From: Tunturiibacter empetritectus
Lineage (GTDB): Bacteria > Acidobacteriota > Terriglobia > Terriglobales > Acidobacteriaceae
Length of the DNA stretch: 64,000 bases
Assembly: GCF_013410875.1 (NCBI RefSeq)
Contig: NZ_JACCCU010000002.1
Location: 434,001 to 498,000, forward strand
Direction of reading: 5' to 3'
A model generated the notes under the pieces. The model ran no database searches, was not told where the DNA came from, and worked only from the letters and a program-made list of their open reading frames with translations. Position numbers and translations under genes: made by a program. This document shows positions 27,301 to 35,724 of this stretch, in pieces (within the stretch, counting starts at the first letter, position 1; the number at the start of each line of letters is the position of its first letter).

Positions 27301-28778
27301 ATAATGGTTCGCAGCGGAATCTTCGTAACCGTCGCAGTCAAATAAGCATGAGCCGTTTGCACCGGGGGCACCTTCGCCGTCTCGCTCATCGGAGCCTTCG
27401 CCCCAATCGTCTTGGCTGTGGTATTGGCTGTCGTTATCGCAGCCTTGGTCGAAGACGAACTCACTGCAATATCCTGCGGCGGTACCTCTCCTAGCCAGTT
27501 CACAATTCGCAGCTCACCCGCCGCGCTGCCTCCGCCAGGCAGATATCCCGTCAACGCGGTGAGCAACAACTCCGTAGGCGTCACATGCAACGTTCCACCG
27601 CCGTCGATATCATGCAGTCGCACATTCTGATCCCGGTAAGCCGCCTTATGAATCTTCGCCGTCCCCACCAGAAGATATCCAGCCACACAATCGGGATCAG
27701 GCGGCAACGGACGCAGAGGCTTCGCCGTCTCCGCAGGATGGCTTCGCCGCCAGAACGGCGGATGCTTCTGCGCCACAGCAGGTGAGGTCGTGCAATTATG
27801 CCCATTCAAATCCAGGTCCACCGTGCCCGCATTCAAACCGTCCACATCAGCAAGCACCGAGACCTGCTTGATCTCCACCGTCCCCTTCACAGTCGCCTGC
27901 CACTCCGGCCTGGCAAAGTCTTTGACGCTCCCGGTCGCATCCAGCTTCGAGCTCTTGCCCGTCGTAAAGTTCAACCGCTGTAGCTCAATCGTGTCTCTTC
28001 CCAGTTCCACCGCCAGACTCAACCCCGACTGCGCCTCCACCTGCTTGCCCATCTTCGTCCGCAGATCCTTCAGGTCGACCGTCACACCATAGCGATCCGT
28101 CGACGCAATGTAATGCACCTTCGCATCCAGATCTCGCGCAGCAAGATGGAACGGAATCGCCAAATCATTCAGCAACGCCACTCCATCCGACACCACAACC
28201 TCCTGCGCCTTCAGGTCTAGTACCGTGTCGAGAACGGGCTTGTTGCTTGTACTAGGATGCTTCGGCACCGGCTGATTCGTCTTTCCATCCTTATCCACAA
28301 TCAAGTGAAACTGAGGATGCTCCACACCGAGATAGTTCAGCCGCACATGCGACGAGATGCCCGTGCCGCTGACATGCGTGAAGAAGTCGAAGATCTCCAC
28401 CCGCAGCAGAACCTTATCCACCGCGAGATATGGAGCCTCTCCCGGCCCCTCCAGCCCATGAATCACCAGCCCATCGGCCTCCACCGCAAGATGCCACAGA
28501 TCGAAGCTGATCTTCCCCAGCTCCACTCTTCCGCCAGTCGTATCCTCCAGAACTCTAACCACCTCTTTGCCCACTCTTCGGTTGAAGTCGTTCGTCTTCG
28601 AGTACCACGCAAACACCCCGAACAACACCAGCACCAGAACCAGCAACGCCCCCACCGTCCAGCCAATCCAAATCATCATCCGCTTCGCCAGCGATCGCTT
28701 CACCTTCGCCATCTCGCCGGCAACCTTCGCCTCGATCTCCTCTTTCTTCTCGCTGAGTTTCTTCTCCAGGTCGCTCAC
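24381..28778 (-). CDS. tamB: TamB-like translocation/assembly module protein
   Basis: A 1465-residue protein. A charged N-terminal coiled coil (EKKLSEKKEEIEAKVAGEMA) and one membrane helix (GWTVGALLVLVLVLFGVFAW) precede a very long beta-rich AsmA/TamB repeat region; the C-terminal DUF490 domain ends ITATFATNVNTS ... VVYKLRKRYR. Such proteins span the periplasm as hydrophobic grooves and move lipids or help insert outer-membrane proteins. GTG 28778 overlaps the SurA-like stop by four bases (GTGA). The operon bamA-surA-like-tamB supports joint action. Confidence 0.92.
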   Translation of the reverse strand: MSDLEKKLSEKKEEIEAKVAGEMAKVKRSLAKRMMIWIGWTVGALLVLVLVLFGVFAWYSKTNDFNRRVGKEVVRVLEDTTGGRVELGKISFDLWHLAVEADGLVIHGLEGPGEAPYLAVDKVLLRVEIFDFFTHVSGTGISSHVRLNYLGVEHPQFHLIVDKDGKTNQPVPKHPSTSNKPVLDTVLDLKAQEVVVSDGVALLNDLAIPFHLAARDLDAKVHYIASTDRYGVTVDLKDLRTKMGKQVEAQSGLSLAVELGRDTIELQRLNFTTGKSSKLDATGSVKDFARPEWQATVKGTVEIKQVSVLADVDGLNAGTVDLDLNGHNCTTSPAVAQKHPPFWRRSHPAETAKPLRPLPPDPDCVAGYLLVGTAKIHKAAYRDQNVRLHDIDGGGTLHVTPTELLLTALTGYLPGGGSAAGELRIVNWLGEVPPQDIAVSSSSTKAAITTANTTAKTIGAKAPMSETAKVPPVQTAHAYLTATVTKIPLRTIMDVTAPEDYGDLGFDTAVSGPVKVEWGGPAKNIADTVEVDGNLTFTPTGVKRRGALNDVPVTGQALAHYTGRNETVRIQRIALQMPQTNFEASGVLGVNEGDPLTDLRVDMTVRDLSEYNQLLTTLDLEGNGKKGTAAIPVVLHGAMQFNGTAKGKIADLDVKGHLQATNAEFALGTTDVLLDSLVTDAEYSPNTGVVVATSTIKRGTAVLNVEGKIAPRKVVSPRGAVSYLWDDGMALDAKVQLANAQVVDVLQIAGQQEKVSLTGTVAVDGHAAGTLRSLSGGGHVSLMNGVAYGEPYESAVADLTVQGKDLEASNVVLRVHGMQIAGNGGYDMGTEHLHGHVEGHDIQLSKFEMVKKAKNDVDGTVDLVADANGTMTQPGLKAKVTLNGMSYRGQTIGEAAVEAHSQGEVMYFTADSTLVGAKLNASGELRLTGDYQTQAKMTVAGLDIGKPLGMFGPGTMKAQSMINGTATVSGPLKTPKALRGEAEFNQVDVKLQGVELKAAEPLRVGLRDGVATLEQVHITGQDTDMRASGTGQLFGATDPKGGKLDVKATGSVSMTLLHTFDSDVISTGKVEFTVGADGYVMNPELTGRVQFEKVNVAIDGIPNGLSNMNGTLVFNGDRLQVENLAATTGGGTLKIGGAIRYKNGLYADLSATGDVVRVRLYGLSATANANLKLQGSPDSALLSGTILITRFGVGADVDFAAFGSAGGVSPPPDPNAPANKIRLDVHVTSAPQLDFQNSYAKLAGTVDLQIRGTAADPSLLGRIEINEGSATFAGTKYQLQRGEIYFTNPVRIDPIIDLDATAQVENYDITIGLHGTSTNLKPTYRSEPPLSESDVFQLLALGRTQEEAQLYQERQVQQGTDPTTSALLGGALNATVSNRVEKLFGVGSVKIDPAFVGTLGGSSARITVQQQLSRQITATFATNVNTSAQQLIQVQYDLNHDNSIVVSRDESGVFSVVYKLRKRYR

Positions 28779-29569
28779 GGCGCCACCTCGCCCGGATTCA
28801 TAATCTTCACGCTGCCTTGCACCCGCAGCGACTTCAACCAGTCCACCAGCAGCGCTCCCACCTGCTGCTGCAGCAGCACCTCTTCAATCCTCTTTGAGAT
28901 CGTGTCCATCTTGGGTGGAGTCACATCTCGCTTCGCATACTCCGGTGCCATTCTCTTCTCGTAAAACTCCTTGATCTCTGCGTCTGAAATCTTGATCCCA
29001 TTCCGAAACCGTACCTCAATAAACTTCAGCAACTGCATCCGCAGCCGCCACCGCTCGCGGAACTCCTCCACCGTAAATCCGTGGTCGCTAAGATACTTCT
29101 TCCAACCCTCCTCGGTCTCGCAGTGATACGCCTTGCAGTCAGGAATATCCTTCCGCAGCATCGTCAACTGCTCATCCAGCGCCTGGTCGGTGATTGCATC
29201 TTCCGGTTCCTGCTCCGCCTGCTGCAAGATCAGATCGCGATCGATCAACCGTTCAATCGTTCTCTCCCTCGAGCGATCCCCTGCAGTCCTTCGATAAGGT
29301 TGAATATCCTCAAACCGCCGCTCTTCATCGACATCGCTCTCCAGAATCACATCGCCATTCACCACAGCAACCACGCGATCCAGCACAACGCCCTGTGGCG
29401 CCGCAGCACCGGGCGTAGCAGCAGGCGCCGTACTCGTAGCCCCCGCCTGAGGTGTCGCCGTCTGCCCAGCAGCAGTCTGCAAAAACGCCCAGGCCTGCCC
29501 ACTCTTCCACACGGGCGTCAGCGCAAACGCGACCAGCAGCAACCTCGAATTGTGCGTCATCCAACGCAT
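28775..29569 (-). CDS. SurA N-domain-like periplasmic chaperone (no PPIase domain)
   Basis: A 264-residue protein with a signal peptide, an Ala/Pro/Thr-rich linker to residue 60, then LDRVVAVVNGDVILESDVDE, the signature start of SurA-type chaperones, and ERLIDRDLILQQAEQE. The helical chaperone core continues to the end (SDHGFTVEEFRERWRLRMQL). There is no parvulin PPIase domain, so it is a chaperone-only form. ATG 29569 abuts the bamA stop and GTGA joins tamB, so all three are translationally linked. Confidence 0.87.
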   Translation of the reverse strand: MRWMTHNSRLLLVAFALTPVWKSGQAWAFLQTAAGQTATPQAGATSTAPAATPGAAAPQGVVLDRVVAVVNGDVILESDVDEERRFEDIQPYRRTAGDRSRERTIERLIDRDLILQQAEQEPEDAITDQALDEQLTMLRKDIPDCKAYHCETEEGWKKYLSDHGFTVEEFRERWRLRMQLLKFIEVRFRNGIKISDAEIKEFYEKRMAPEYAKRDVTPPKMDTISKRIEEVLLQQQVGALLVDWLKSLRVQGSVKIMNPGEVAP

Positions 29570-32500
29570 CTAAAAGCTCTCTCCAATACTGAAAAAAAAG
29601 TTGAAGTGCGAAGCCTGCCCCTCATGCGGAGGGTTATTGTTGAAGTCGTAAATAATCGGATACACCGGCGGATTAAGGTTATAGCTAAAGTCCACGCGAA
29701 TCGGCCCAACCGGCGTCTTATACCGCGCGCCCAACCCAACCGCATGGGAAAAATAATTGAAGTTGCAGGTCCCGATGATCCCTGAAACATTCGCGCACGT
29801 CTGCTTGTTCGGCTGATTGAACCGTGTAAAGCTTGGAAACATATCTTTCGCATTCTGAAACACATTGCCCATATCGTGAAAGATCACAAAGCTCACGCTA
29901 TTGCCCACCAGAGGCAAAGTCTGCGCCGGCAGTCTCAGCTCAAAAGAATTCACGAATGCCGCCGACCCACCCACCGGAAAGCCGGTCTGCAAGTCTCTGG
30001 GCCCCGCACCATTGATGGGAAATCCGCGATGCGAGTTCGCACCGCCCGCATACAGCCGCTCCGGCAGCGGTATCGAATTGCAGCTCGGATTCGTCGTCAG
30101 CAAAACTCCCGCGCATGCAGTGTTTCCCACATTCGGATTTGCGCCCTGCGCCCGCTCATAGCCAATCCTCGTCTCCCGAGCAAATACATACTTCAGCTTG
30201 CCAAACTGGTAGTACGTCGAGTTCGTTCCATCCAGCTTCCAGAAGTCCGTCTGCGATCCAAACTTCGACGAAGCCACAAAGCCCTGCACCGTCGAGTACT
30301 GCCCCTTCACCGCATCCAGCGGCCCCGGTGACCGCGTGTCATGAAACCAGGTAAAGCTCGGCCCTCCTACACGCACAGGCTGCGACAGCAATGGAATTAG
30401 ATCCGCAGAGACCTGCAGGCTGTTCGGATTTACCTTCACCCGCCGATAGAGAAAGTCATAGATAAATGTGTCCCGCCGCCGAAACTTCTCGGTAATGCGA
30501 AAGTCCCCCTGCAGCGTCGACGCCTGAAACGTCGTAATATCCTGCACATTTGAGTAGCCGCCTGCGATCGCCGCGCTGAAGTTCTTGCTCCCCCGCAGAT
30601 GCGGATTCTGCAACGTCAACGTCGCCACCTGCTCCAGCAAACCGTACGTCGTGTGCAGCGTCAGCGAATCCTCCGACCCCCGCAGATTAATCCTCGACAC
30701 ATCCAGCGAAACCCGTGGGCTTACGCCGGGCTTGCCATCCGGAGACAGTTGGTTACAGGGATAGGTCAGTCCAAGCTGGATGCACGACGCCTCCGAGATC
30801 GTCCCTGTCTGCGGTGTTCCCAGCGCCGCCTCGAAGCCGAACCCATACGTCACGTTCCACCGCTTCGCCTCCGTCAACTGCAGCAACACATTCTTCTGCG
30901 GAGCGTCTCCCGCGGGATTCTGCACCGCCGCCACCACCTCGTTGAACAGCGCAATGTTGTAAAGATTTCTCTGTGTCTGCAACAGCGCCGTCTGGTCCAG
31001 CGGATCCCCCGGGTGCACCAGAATCTGCGACGCCACAACACTCGGCCTCGTCTTCTCCACCCCCGAAAGCAGCACGCGATTCACGAAGACCTGTTGCCCC
31101 TCCGTCACGTTCAGCGACACATCCGTCTTATCCGCATCCGCCGACTCCTTCGTCTGCCTTATCTCCACCTTCACCTGGTCAAATCCATTCGCCAGGTAAT
31201 ACTGCAACACCGTGTCGCGATCGCCTGATAGCGTCACCAGCGAAAACGGCTGGCCTGCCTGTGCATTCATCAGGCCCCGCACACTCTGCACTCTAGCCGC
31301 GTCCACTCCCGTCAAATCAACTTTGCCAAACTTCTGCTGCGGCCCCTCAACGATGGTGAACGTCACCGCAATCTCACCCACCTTCAGCTTTTTCCCGTTC
31401 TTCGCGGTCGTAACATCCTTCACATCCGTCGTCACCTTGGCCTGATCGAATCCATTCGCCCGATACAGCGCCTGAATCGCACCCACATCTCCCGACACCA
31501 GCGCCGGACTGTAACGCCCGCTCCGCTGATACGCATTCGACTTCTGCACCCGCATCCGCTCCCGCAGCAGATCGTCCGTGAAGTATTTGTTGCCCCTCAA
31601 ATCCACGGCCACTACCTTGTGCTTCACCCCGCGATCCACAGTAAAAACCACCTGCTCCGCCGTCGTACCGTTCCCCACCACCCTCACATCCACCTTCGAG
31701 TCGAAGTATCCCTGCTGCTGTTCGTAGTCGCGAATGTTGAACACGCCCTCGTTCAGCAGATCGTTATCGATCGTTCCCTCCTCGAAGATAGGAACCAGCA
31801 GATGCAGCCGCCCCGTCGAAATCTTCGCCCCCTCCACCGACACCTTCACCTCAGGCCCCTGGTTCGCGTGGAACTCATAGTCCACCTTGTCCCGCGCGTC
31901 ATCATACGTCTGCTTCTGCAGCGAAACCGTCGCCTCCAACCGATTCTTCTTCTGATACAGCTTCCGCAGCCGGTCCAGCGCATTGCTCGTCGTATCCCGC
32001 CGCACCTTGCTGTTCTCCTTCAGCTTCGACTTCTTCCGAAACTCCTCCGGCGTCAACCCCGTATCGTCGCCCACCAGTTTTATCTCTCCCACCCTCGCCT
32101 GCGGTCCAATTGCAACCGTATAGGTTACATTCACCTGATCGCCCGCTTCATCGGTCTCCGGCTTCACCGCCACCGTCGGCTCGTAGTAACCCTGCTGCTG
32201 CAGAATCTCCTTGATCCCGGCAGTCCCCGCAGGTATCTGCGCCTCGGTAAACGCAGTCCCCGGCGAAAGCTTCGTCGCAAACTCCAGCAGCGACGTCAGC
32301 CGTTCGCTCTTCACCCCCGCGATCGTCACCCGTCCCACGTAGTACCGAGCCAGTCCCGCAAACACCAGCGTCACCTGGTCTCCTTTGCGAATCCCGCGAA
32401 CCGAAATATCCCGATACCTGCCACTAGCAAACAAACGCCGCAGGCTAGCCCGCACCTCCTGCGGATCCAGCGGCACCCCAACCTTCTGCGGCAACTCCTT

Positions 32501-32872
32501 CGGCAGCGTATCCGTCGCATCGAACTTCACGCCCTCAAACAAGATCTTCTCGACGACGAGCCCCTTCCACTGCCACAGCGAAGTCGTCAGCCCCACGTCT
32601 TTGTCGTCAACCGAATCCGGCTTCTCCGCAACCGGTTTTGTCTGCTGCCCCTGCGCAGGTGTCGCTCCACTCGGCACCGTGTTCAGCGTACGCGCCGGCG
32701 TTGACGCTGCCGGAATCTCCTGTCCCAGGGCCGCGCCGCCCGCAAGCCCAAATGCCAACCCCAAACTTACCCACAACCCAGCCCACACAGCCGCAGCTCC
32801 ACGTCCGCACCTTACCCACCGTCGTATTCGCGCGCGACCTCGAAGCACCTGACCCAAAAAACCACCCATCAT
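29570..32872 (-). CDS. bamA: BamA-like outer membrane assembly protein with about seven POTRA units
   Basis: An 1100-residue protein with a signal sequence (WAGLWVSLGLAFGLAGGAAL), a Pro/Thr-rich linker, then about seven POTRA-like units recognisable by their first strands: VVEKILFEGVKF, YYVGRVTIAGVK, RVGEIKLVGDD, VKVSVEGAKI, KVVAVDLRGNKYF, KFGKVDLTGVD and FVNRVLLSGVEK. The C-terminal ~400 residues form the Omp85 barrel (LYAGGANSHRGFPINGAGP; final FNFFFSIGESF with terminal Phe). It folds outer-membrane barrel proteins. Length exceeds typical BamA (~800). First gene of the operon with the SurA-like and tamB genes. Confidence 0.93.
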   Translation of the reverse strand: MMGGFLGQVLRGRARIRRWVRCGRGAAAVWAGLWVSLGLAFGLAGGAALGQEIPAASTPARTLNTVPSGATPAQGQQTKPVAEKPDSVDDKDVGLTTSLWQWKGLVVEKILFEGVKFDATDTLPKELPQKVGVPLDPQEVRASLRRLFASGRYRDISVRGIRKGDQVTLVFAGLARYYVGRVTIAGVKSERLTSLLEFATKLSPGTAFTEAQIPAGTAGIKEILQQQGYYEPTVAVKPETDEAGDQVNVTYTVAIGPQARVGEIKLVGDDTGLTPEEFRKKSKLKENSKVRRDTTSNALDRLRKLYQKKNRLEATVSLQKQTYDDARDKVDYEFHANQGPEVKVSVEGAKISTGRLHLLVPIFEEGTIDNDLLNEGVFNIRDYEQQQGYFDSKVDVRVVGNGTTAEQVVFTVDRGVKHKVVAVDLRGNKYFTDDLLRERMRVQKSNAYQRSGRYSPALVSGDVGAIQALYRANGFDQAKVTTDVKDVTTAKNGKKLKVGEIAVTFTIVEGPQQKFGKVDLTGVDAARVQSVRGLMNAQAGQPFSLVTLSGDRDTVLQYYLANGFDQVKVEIRQTKESADADKTDVSLNVTEGQQVFVNRVLLSGVEKTRPSVVASQILVHPGDPLDQTALLQTQRNLYNIALFNEVVAAVQNPAGDAPQKNVLLQLTEAKRWNVTYGFGFEAALGTPQTGTISEASCIQLGLTYPCNQLSPDGKPGVSPRVSLDVSRINLRGSEDSLTLHTTYGLLEQVATLTLQNPHLRGSKNFSAAIAGGYSNVQDITTFQASTLQGDFRITEKFRRRDTFIYDFLYRRVKVNPNSLQVSADLIPLLSQPVRVGGPSFTWFHDTRSPGPLDAVKGQYSTVQGFVASSKFGSQTDFWKLDGTNSTYYQFGKLKYVFARETRIGYERAQGANPNVGNTACAGVLLTTNPSCNSIPLPERLYAGGANSHRGFPINGAGPRDLQTGFPVGGSAAFVNSFELRLPAQTLPLVGNSVSFVIFHDMGNVFQNAKDMFPSFTRFNQPNKQTCANVSGIIGTCNFNYFSHAVGLGARYKTPVGPIRVDFSYNLNPPVYPIIYDFNNNPPHEGQASHFNFFFSIGESF

Positions 32873-33068
32873 TCCTTATCTAATTTTGAGGAGACCCGAC
32901 AATCCTTCACCATGCATAGGACCCGCATCCAGAGCCCGTGCAGTCGCCGTGAACTCATTCTCCCGTAGGATGCCGACAGCCAATGGACTGTCAGCCGGTT
33001 CCCCTGCACATCCGTCCTTCCCTATACTACGAAACAGCAGCCCTTTTTGGACGGACGCGACCTTCATC

Positions 33069-34319
33069 ATGTCAAAGCATCCAGCACCCTCCCTCGAAGA
33101 ACCCGCCACGAGCATCCACATCGGCACCCCCGCCACGCAGTCCCCCGCATCAGCCGCCCGCCAACCCATCCTCGATACGGAACGCTACTCCCGCCAGATT
33201 CTCTTCCCCGGCATCGGACCCACCGGCCAGCATCTTCTAGCCTCCGCCCACGTCGCCATCATCGGCGTCGGAGCCACCGGAGCCGCCACCGCCTCCCTTC
33301 TCGCCCGCGCCGGCGTCGGCACCCTCACCCTCATCGACCGCGACTTCGTCGAGCCCTCCAACCTCCAGCGCCAGATCCTCTTCGACGAGGCAGACGCCCG
33401 CGACTCCCTCCCCAAAGCAGAAGCCGCCCGCCGCAAGATCGCCCTCTTCAACTCGGGCATCACCGTCCACTCCCACATCGCAGACCTGGTCCCCGCCAAC
33501 ATCCACGAGCTCCTCACCCCCGCTCACCTGATCCTCGACGCCACCGACAACTTCGAGACCCGCTACCTCCTCAACGACTACTGCGTCCAGCAATCCAAGC
33601 CCTGGATCTACGCTGCCGCCATCGGCGCCTACGCCGCCACCATGAACATCCTCCCCATCCCTGTCGACTCTTCAAAAGCTGTCATTCTGAGCGATGGCGA
33701 AGCCGCCGAGTCGAAGAACCCCCGCATTTCGTCTTTACGAACGGAGCGGAGCGACGTACCCATAAAAGACGCGCTGGAATACACCCCCACCGCCTGCCTC
33801 GCCTGCATCTTCCCCAAGCCGCCCACCGGCCCCGTAGAAACCTGCGACACCGCCGGCATCCTCTCCACCGCGGTCAACCTCGCCGCCTCCATCCAAACCA
33901 CCGAGGCTCTCAAACTCCTCACCAACCAGCCCGACCTCATGCGCCGCACCCTCCTCTCCCACGACCTCTGGTCCAACGAGCGCACTGAGATCAACGCCTC
34001 CAAACCCAACCCCTCCTGCACCGTCTGCGGACAGCGCCTCTTCCCCCACCTCGCCGGCGAAGGCCGCCCTCACATCACCCTCTGCGGCCGCAACTCTGTT
34101 CAAATTCACGAGCACCATCGCCCAGTCGACTTCGCTGCCATGCGCAATCGACTCGCGTCTCACGCAGACATCCACGACCTCCGCTTCAACCAGCTCCTCC
34201 TCCGCTTCCAACGCGGCCCTCACACCTTCACCCTTTTTCCCGACGGCCGCGCCCTCATACAGGGCACCACCGACATCACCCTCGCTCGCTCTCTCTACGC
34301 CCGTTTCATCGGCTCCTGA
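33069..34319 (+). CDS. ThiF/MoeB-family E1-like adenylyltransferase with repeat insertion
   Basis: A 416-residue protein. YSRQILFPGIGPTGQHLL, VAIIGVGATGAATASLLARA (nucleotide loop), DRDFVEPSNLQRQILF, DATDNFETRYLLNDYC are all MoeB/ThiF hallmarks; zinc pairs CLAC and CTVC and the catalytic-Cys block ETCDTAGILSTA are intact. It would adenylate a ubiquitin-like carrier such as MoaD or ThiS. Between residues ~203 and 235 a family B repeat is translated (SKAVILSDGEAAESKNPRIS). A ~90-residue C-terminal extension (PHITLCGRNSVQIHEHH ... LYARFIGS) follows. ATG 33069 fits the domain start; no strong ribosome site. Confidence 0.88.
   Translation: MSKHPAPSLEEPATSIHIGTPATQSPASAARQPILDTERYSRQILFPGIGPTGQHLLASAHVAIIGVGATGAATASLLARAGVGTLTLIDRDFVEPSNLQRQILFDEADARDSLPKAEAARRKIALFNSGITVHSHIADLVPANIHELLTPAHLILDATDNFETRYLLNDYCVQQSKPWIYAAAIGAYAATMNILPIPVDSSKAVILSDGEAAESKNPRISSLRTERSDVPIKDALEYTPTACLACIFPKPPTGPVETCDTAGILSTAVNLAASIQTTEALKLLTNQPDLMRRTLLSHDLWSNERTEINASKPNPSCTVCGQRLFPHLAGEGRPHITLCGRNSVQIHEHHRPVDFAAMRNRLASHADIHDLRFNQLLLRFQRGPHTFTLFPDGRALIQGTTDITLARSLYARFIGS
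33680..33740. repeat. dispersed repeat family B copy inside the ThiF-like gene
   Basis: GTCATTCTGAGCGATGGCG ... AGTCGAAGAACCCCCGCATT then TCGTCTTTACG. This is the same element as at 38256 and 53302, but here it is in frame and free of stops. Confidence 0.85.
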
Positions 34320-34485
34320 TCAACGTCGTCTTCAACGCCAACCTTCTAAGTTCTTTCCCCTCAAACAACCCTTCGCGTCCGTCCTCCATCCAAGTCTTCT
34401 ACGACAGAATATTTCCTCCGTTTGCGGTAGGCTCGATGCAGGCGAAAACTCGAACGTAAATGATTAATTTGTCCGGAGTCTAGCT

Positions 34486-35151
34486 ATGGACGTCCAAGGC
34501 CTACAAATGACCCAACCAACACCACCCACTCCTGGTGTCTTCAAACGCAACCCACCCATCGCAGGGGAAGCCGAAGCCATCGAAGCCGCGAAGAACGGCG
34601 ATGCAGAAGCCTTCTCCAAGCTCTACGCCCTGCACAAACGCCGCGTCTACACCCTCTGCCTCCGCATGCTCGGCAACGTCTCCGAGGCCGAAGATATGAC
34701 CCAGGAGGCCTTTCTGCATCTCTTCCGCAAGATCGGCAGCTTCCGCGGGGAATCGGCCTTCTCCACCTGGCTCCACAGACTCACGGTAAACCTGGTGCTC
34801 ATGCACCTCCGCAAGAAAGGCCTCAACCTGGTCTCCCTCGAAGAGACCATCAACCCTTCGGAAGAAGACGCACCCAAGCGCGACTTCGGCAGCCGAGACC
34901 TGGCCCTCACCGGCTCAGTCGACCGCGTAGCCCTCGAGCGTGCCGTAGCCTCTCTGCCCCCCGGCTATCGCATGGTCTTCGTTCTTCACGATGTCGAAGG
35001 CTTCGAGCACAACGAGATCGCCACCATGCTCGAGTGCTCAACCGGCAACAGCAAGTCGCAGCTCCACAAGGCCCGCCTCAAACTTCGCGAACTCCTCCGC
35101 CAGCCTGAACCAGCTGCCCAGCCAAACGGCCTCAAGGAGGTAGCGGTATGA
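34486..35151 (+). CDS. ECF-type RNA polymerase sigma factor
   Basis: A 221-residue sigma-70-family protein. Region 2 reads [19 protein letters not shown] and [20 protein letters not shown] with [12 protein letters not shown]; region 4 reads [20 protein letters not shown] and [23 protein letters not shown] 34486 has GGAG seven bases upstream; ATG 34507 is an alternative. Its last four bases overlap the next gene (ATGA), the usual sigma/anti-sigma arrangement. Targets unknown. Confidence 0.93.
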   Translation: MDVQGLQMTQPTPPTPGVFKRNPPIAGEAEAIEAAKNGDAEAFSKLYALHKRRVYTLCLRMLGNVSEAEDMTQEAFLHLFRKIGSFRGESAFSTWLHRLTVNLVLMHLRKKGLNLVSLEETINPSEEDAPKRDFGSRDLALTGSVDRVALERAVASLPPGYRMVFVLHDVEGFEHNEIATMLECSTGNSKSQLHKARLKLRELLRQPEPAAQPNGLKEVAV

Positions 35152-35456
35152 CGGAATTCAAATCTCTCGACTTCGACACCATGACTCCCGCCGACTTCGA
35201 GAATTATCTGCCCGAGTTCTTTGCCAACGGAGATGGCCACGTCAGCACCGATCCGCGCCTCCAGACCTTCCTCGCGAATAATCCCGACTGCGCCGCCCTC
35301 GTTCGTGACCTCGAAGCTATCGCCGACCAGGCCCGCAGCCTCTTCGAACCCACCGAAGACCAGGACCCCAGCGACGCTGTCTGGAGCAACATCCAGAACA
35401 AGCTGAAGCAGGGCACCGCTGGCGAAGACGACCTCCCAATCCCACAAACTGTCTAG
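35148..35456 (+). CDS. putative sigma-factor partner (anti-sigma-like)
   Basis: A 102-residue acidic soluble protein overlapping the ECF sigma gene by ATGA. It has no membrane segment and no HxxxCxxC zinc-binding anti-sigma motif; a single Cys lies in [20 protein letters not shown], which resembles the helical core of zf-HC2 proteins without its ligands. Position strongly suggests control of the sigma factor; the mechanism is unknown. A terminator follows. Confidence 0.7.
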   Translation: MTEFKSLDFDTMTPADFENYLPEFFANGDGHVSTDPRLQTFLANNPDCAALVRDLEAIADQARSLFEPTEDQDPSDAVWSNIQNKLKQGTAGEDDLPIPQTV

Positions 35457-35488
35457 CGAATTATCTGGCAAAACCGCACCGACGCAAG

Positions 35489-35537
35489 CAGCCCAGCCTC
35501 CGCAGCGTCATCGCAGAGGCTGGGCTGTTCTGCTCTT
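35489..35537 (+). terminator. terminator of the ECF operon
   Basis: A perfect 12-bp stem CAGCCCAGCCTC/GAGGCTGGGCTG (35489-35500 with 35516-35527), 15-nt loop, then TTCTGCTCTTT, a modest T-rich tail. Confidence 0.8.
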
Positions 35538-35724
35538 TCCAGTGCAAGCTGTGCGTATATGGACTCCTCCGTCCACTTACGGACATCGTTTCTCCGAAGC
35601 CACACAGCGAAAACCCTGCAAACACCGCGAAATACGAGTCAATTAGCGCTCAACCGCCTCATTTCATTTGGTCACTCACATGCACTCACTCCAGCGGGTC
35701 CAATAGGCTGCGCAAGGAGTCTGC

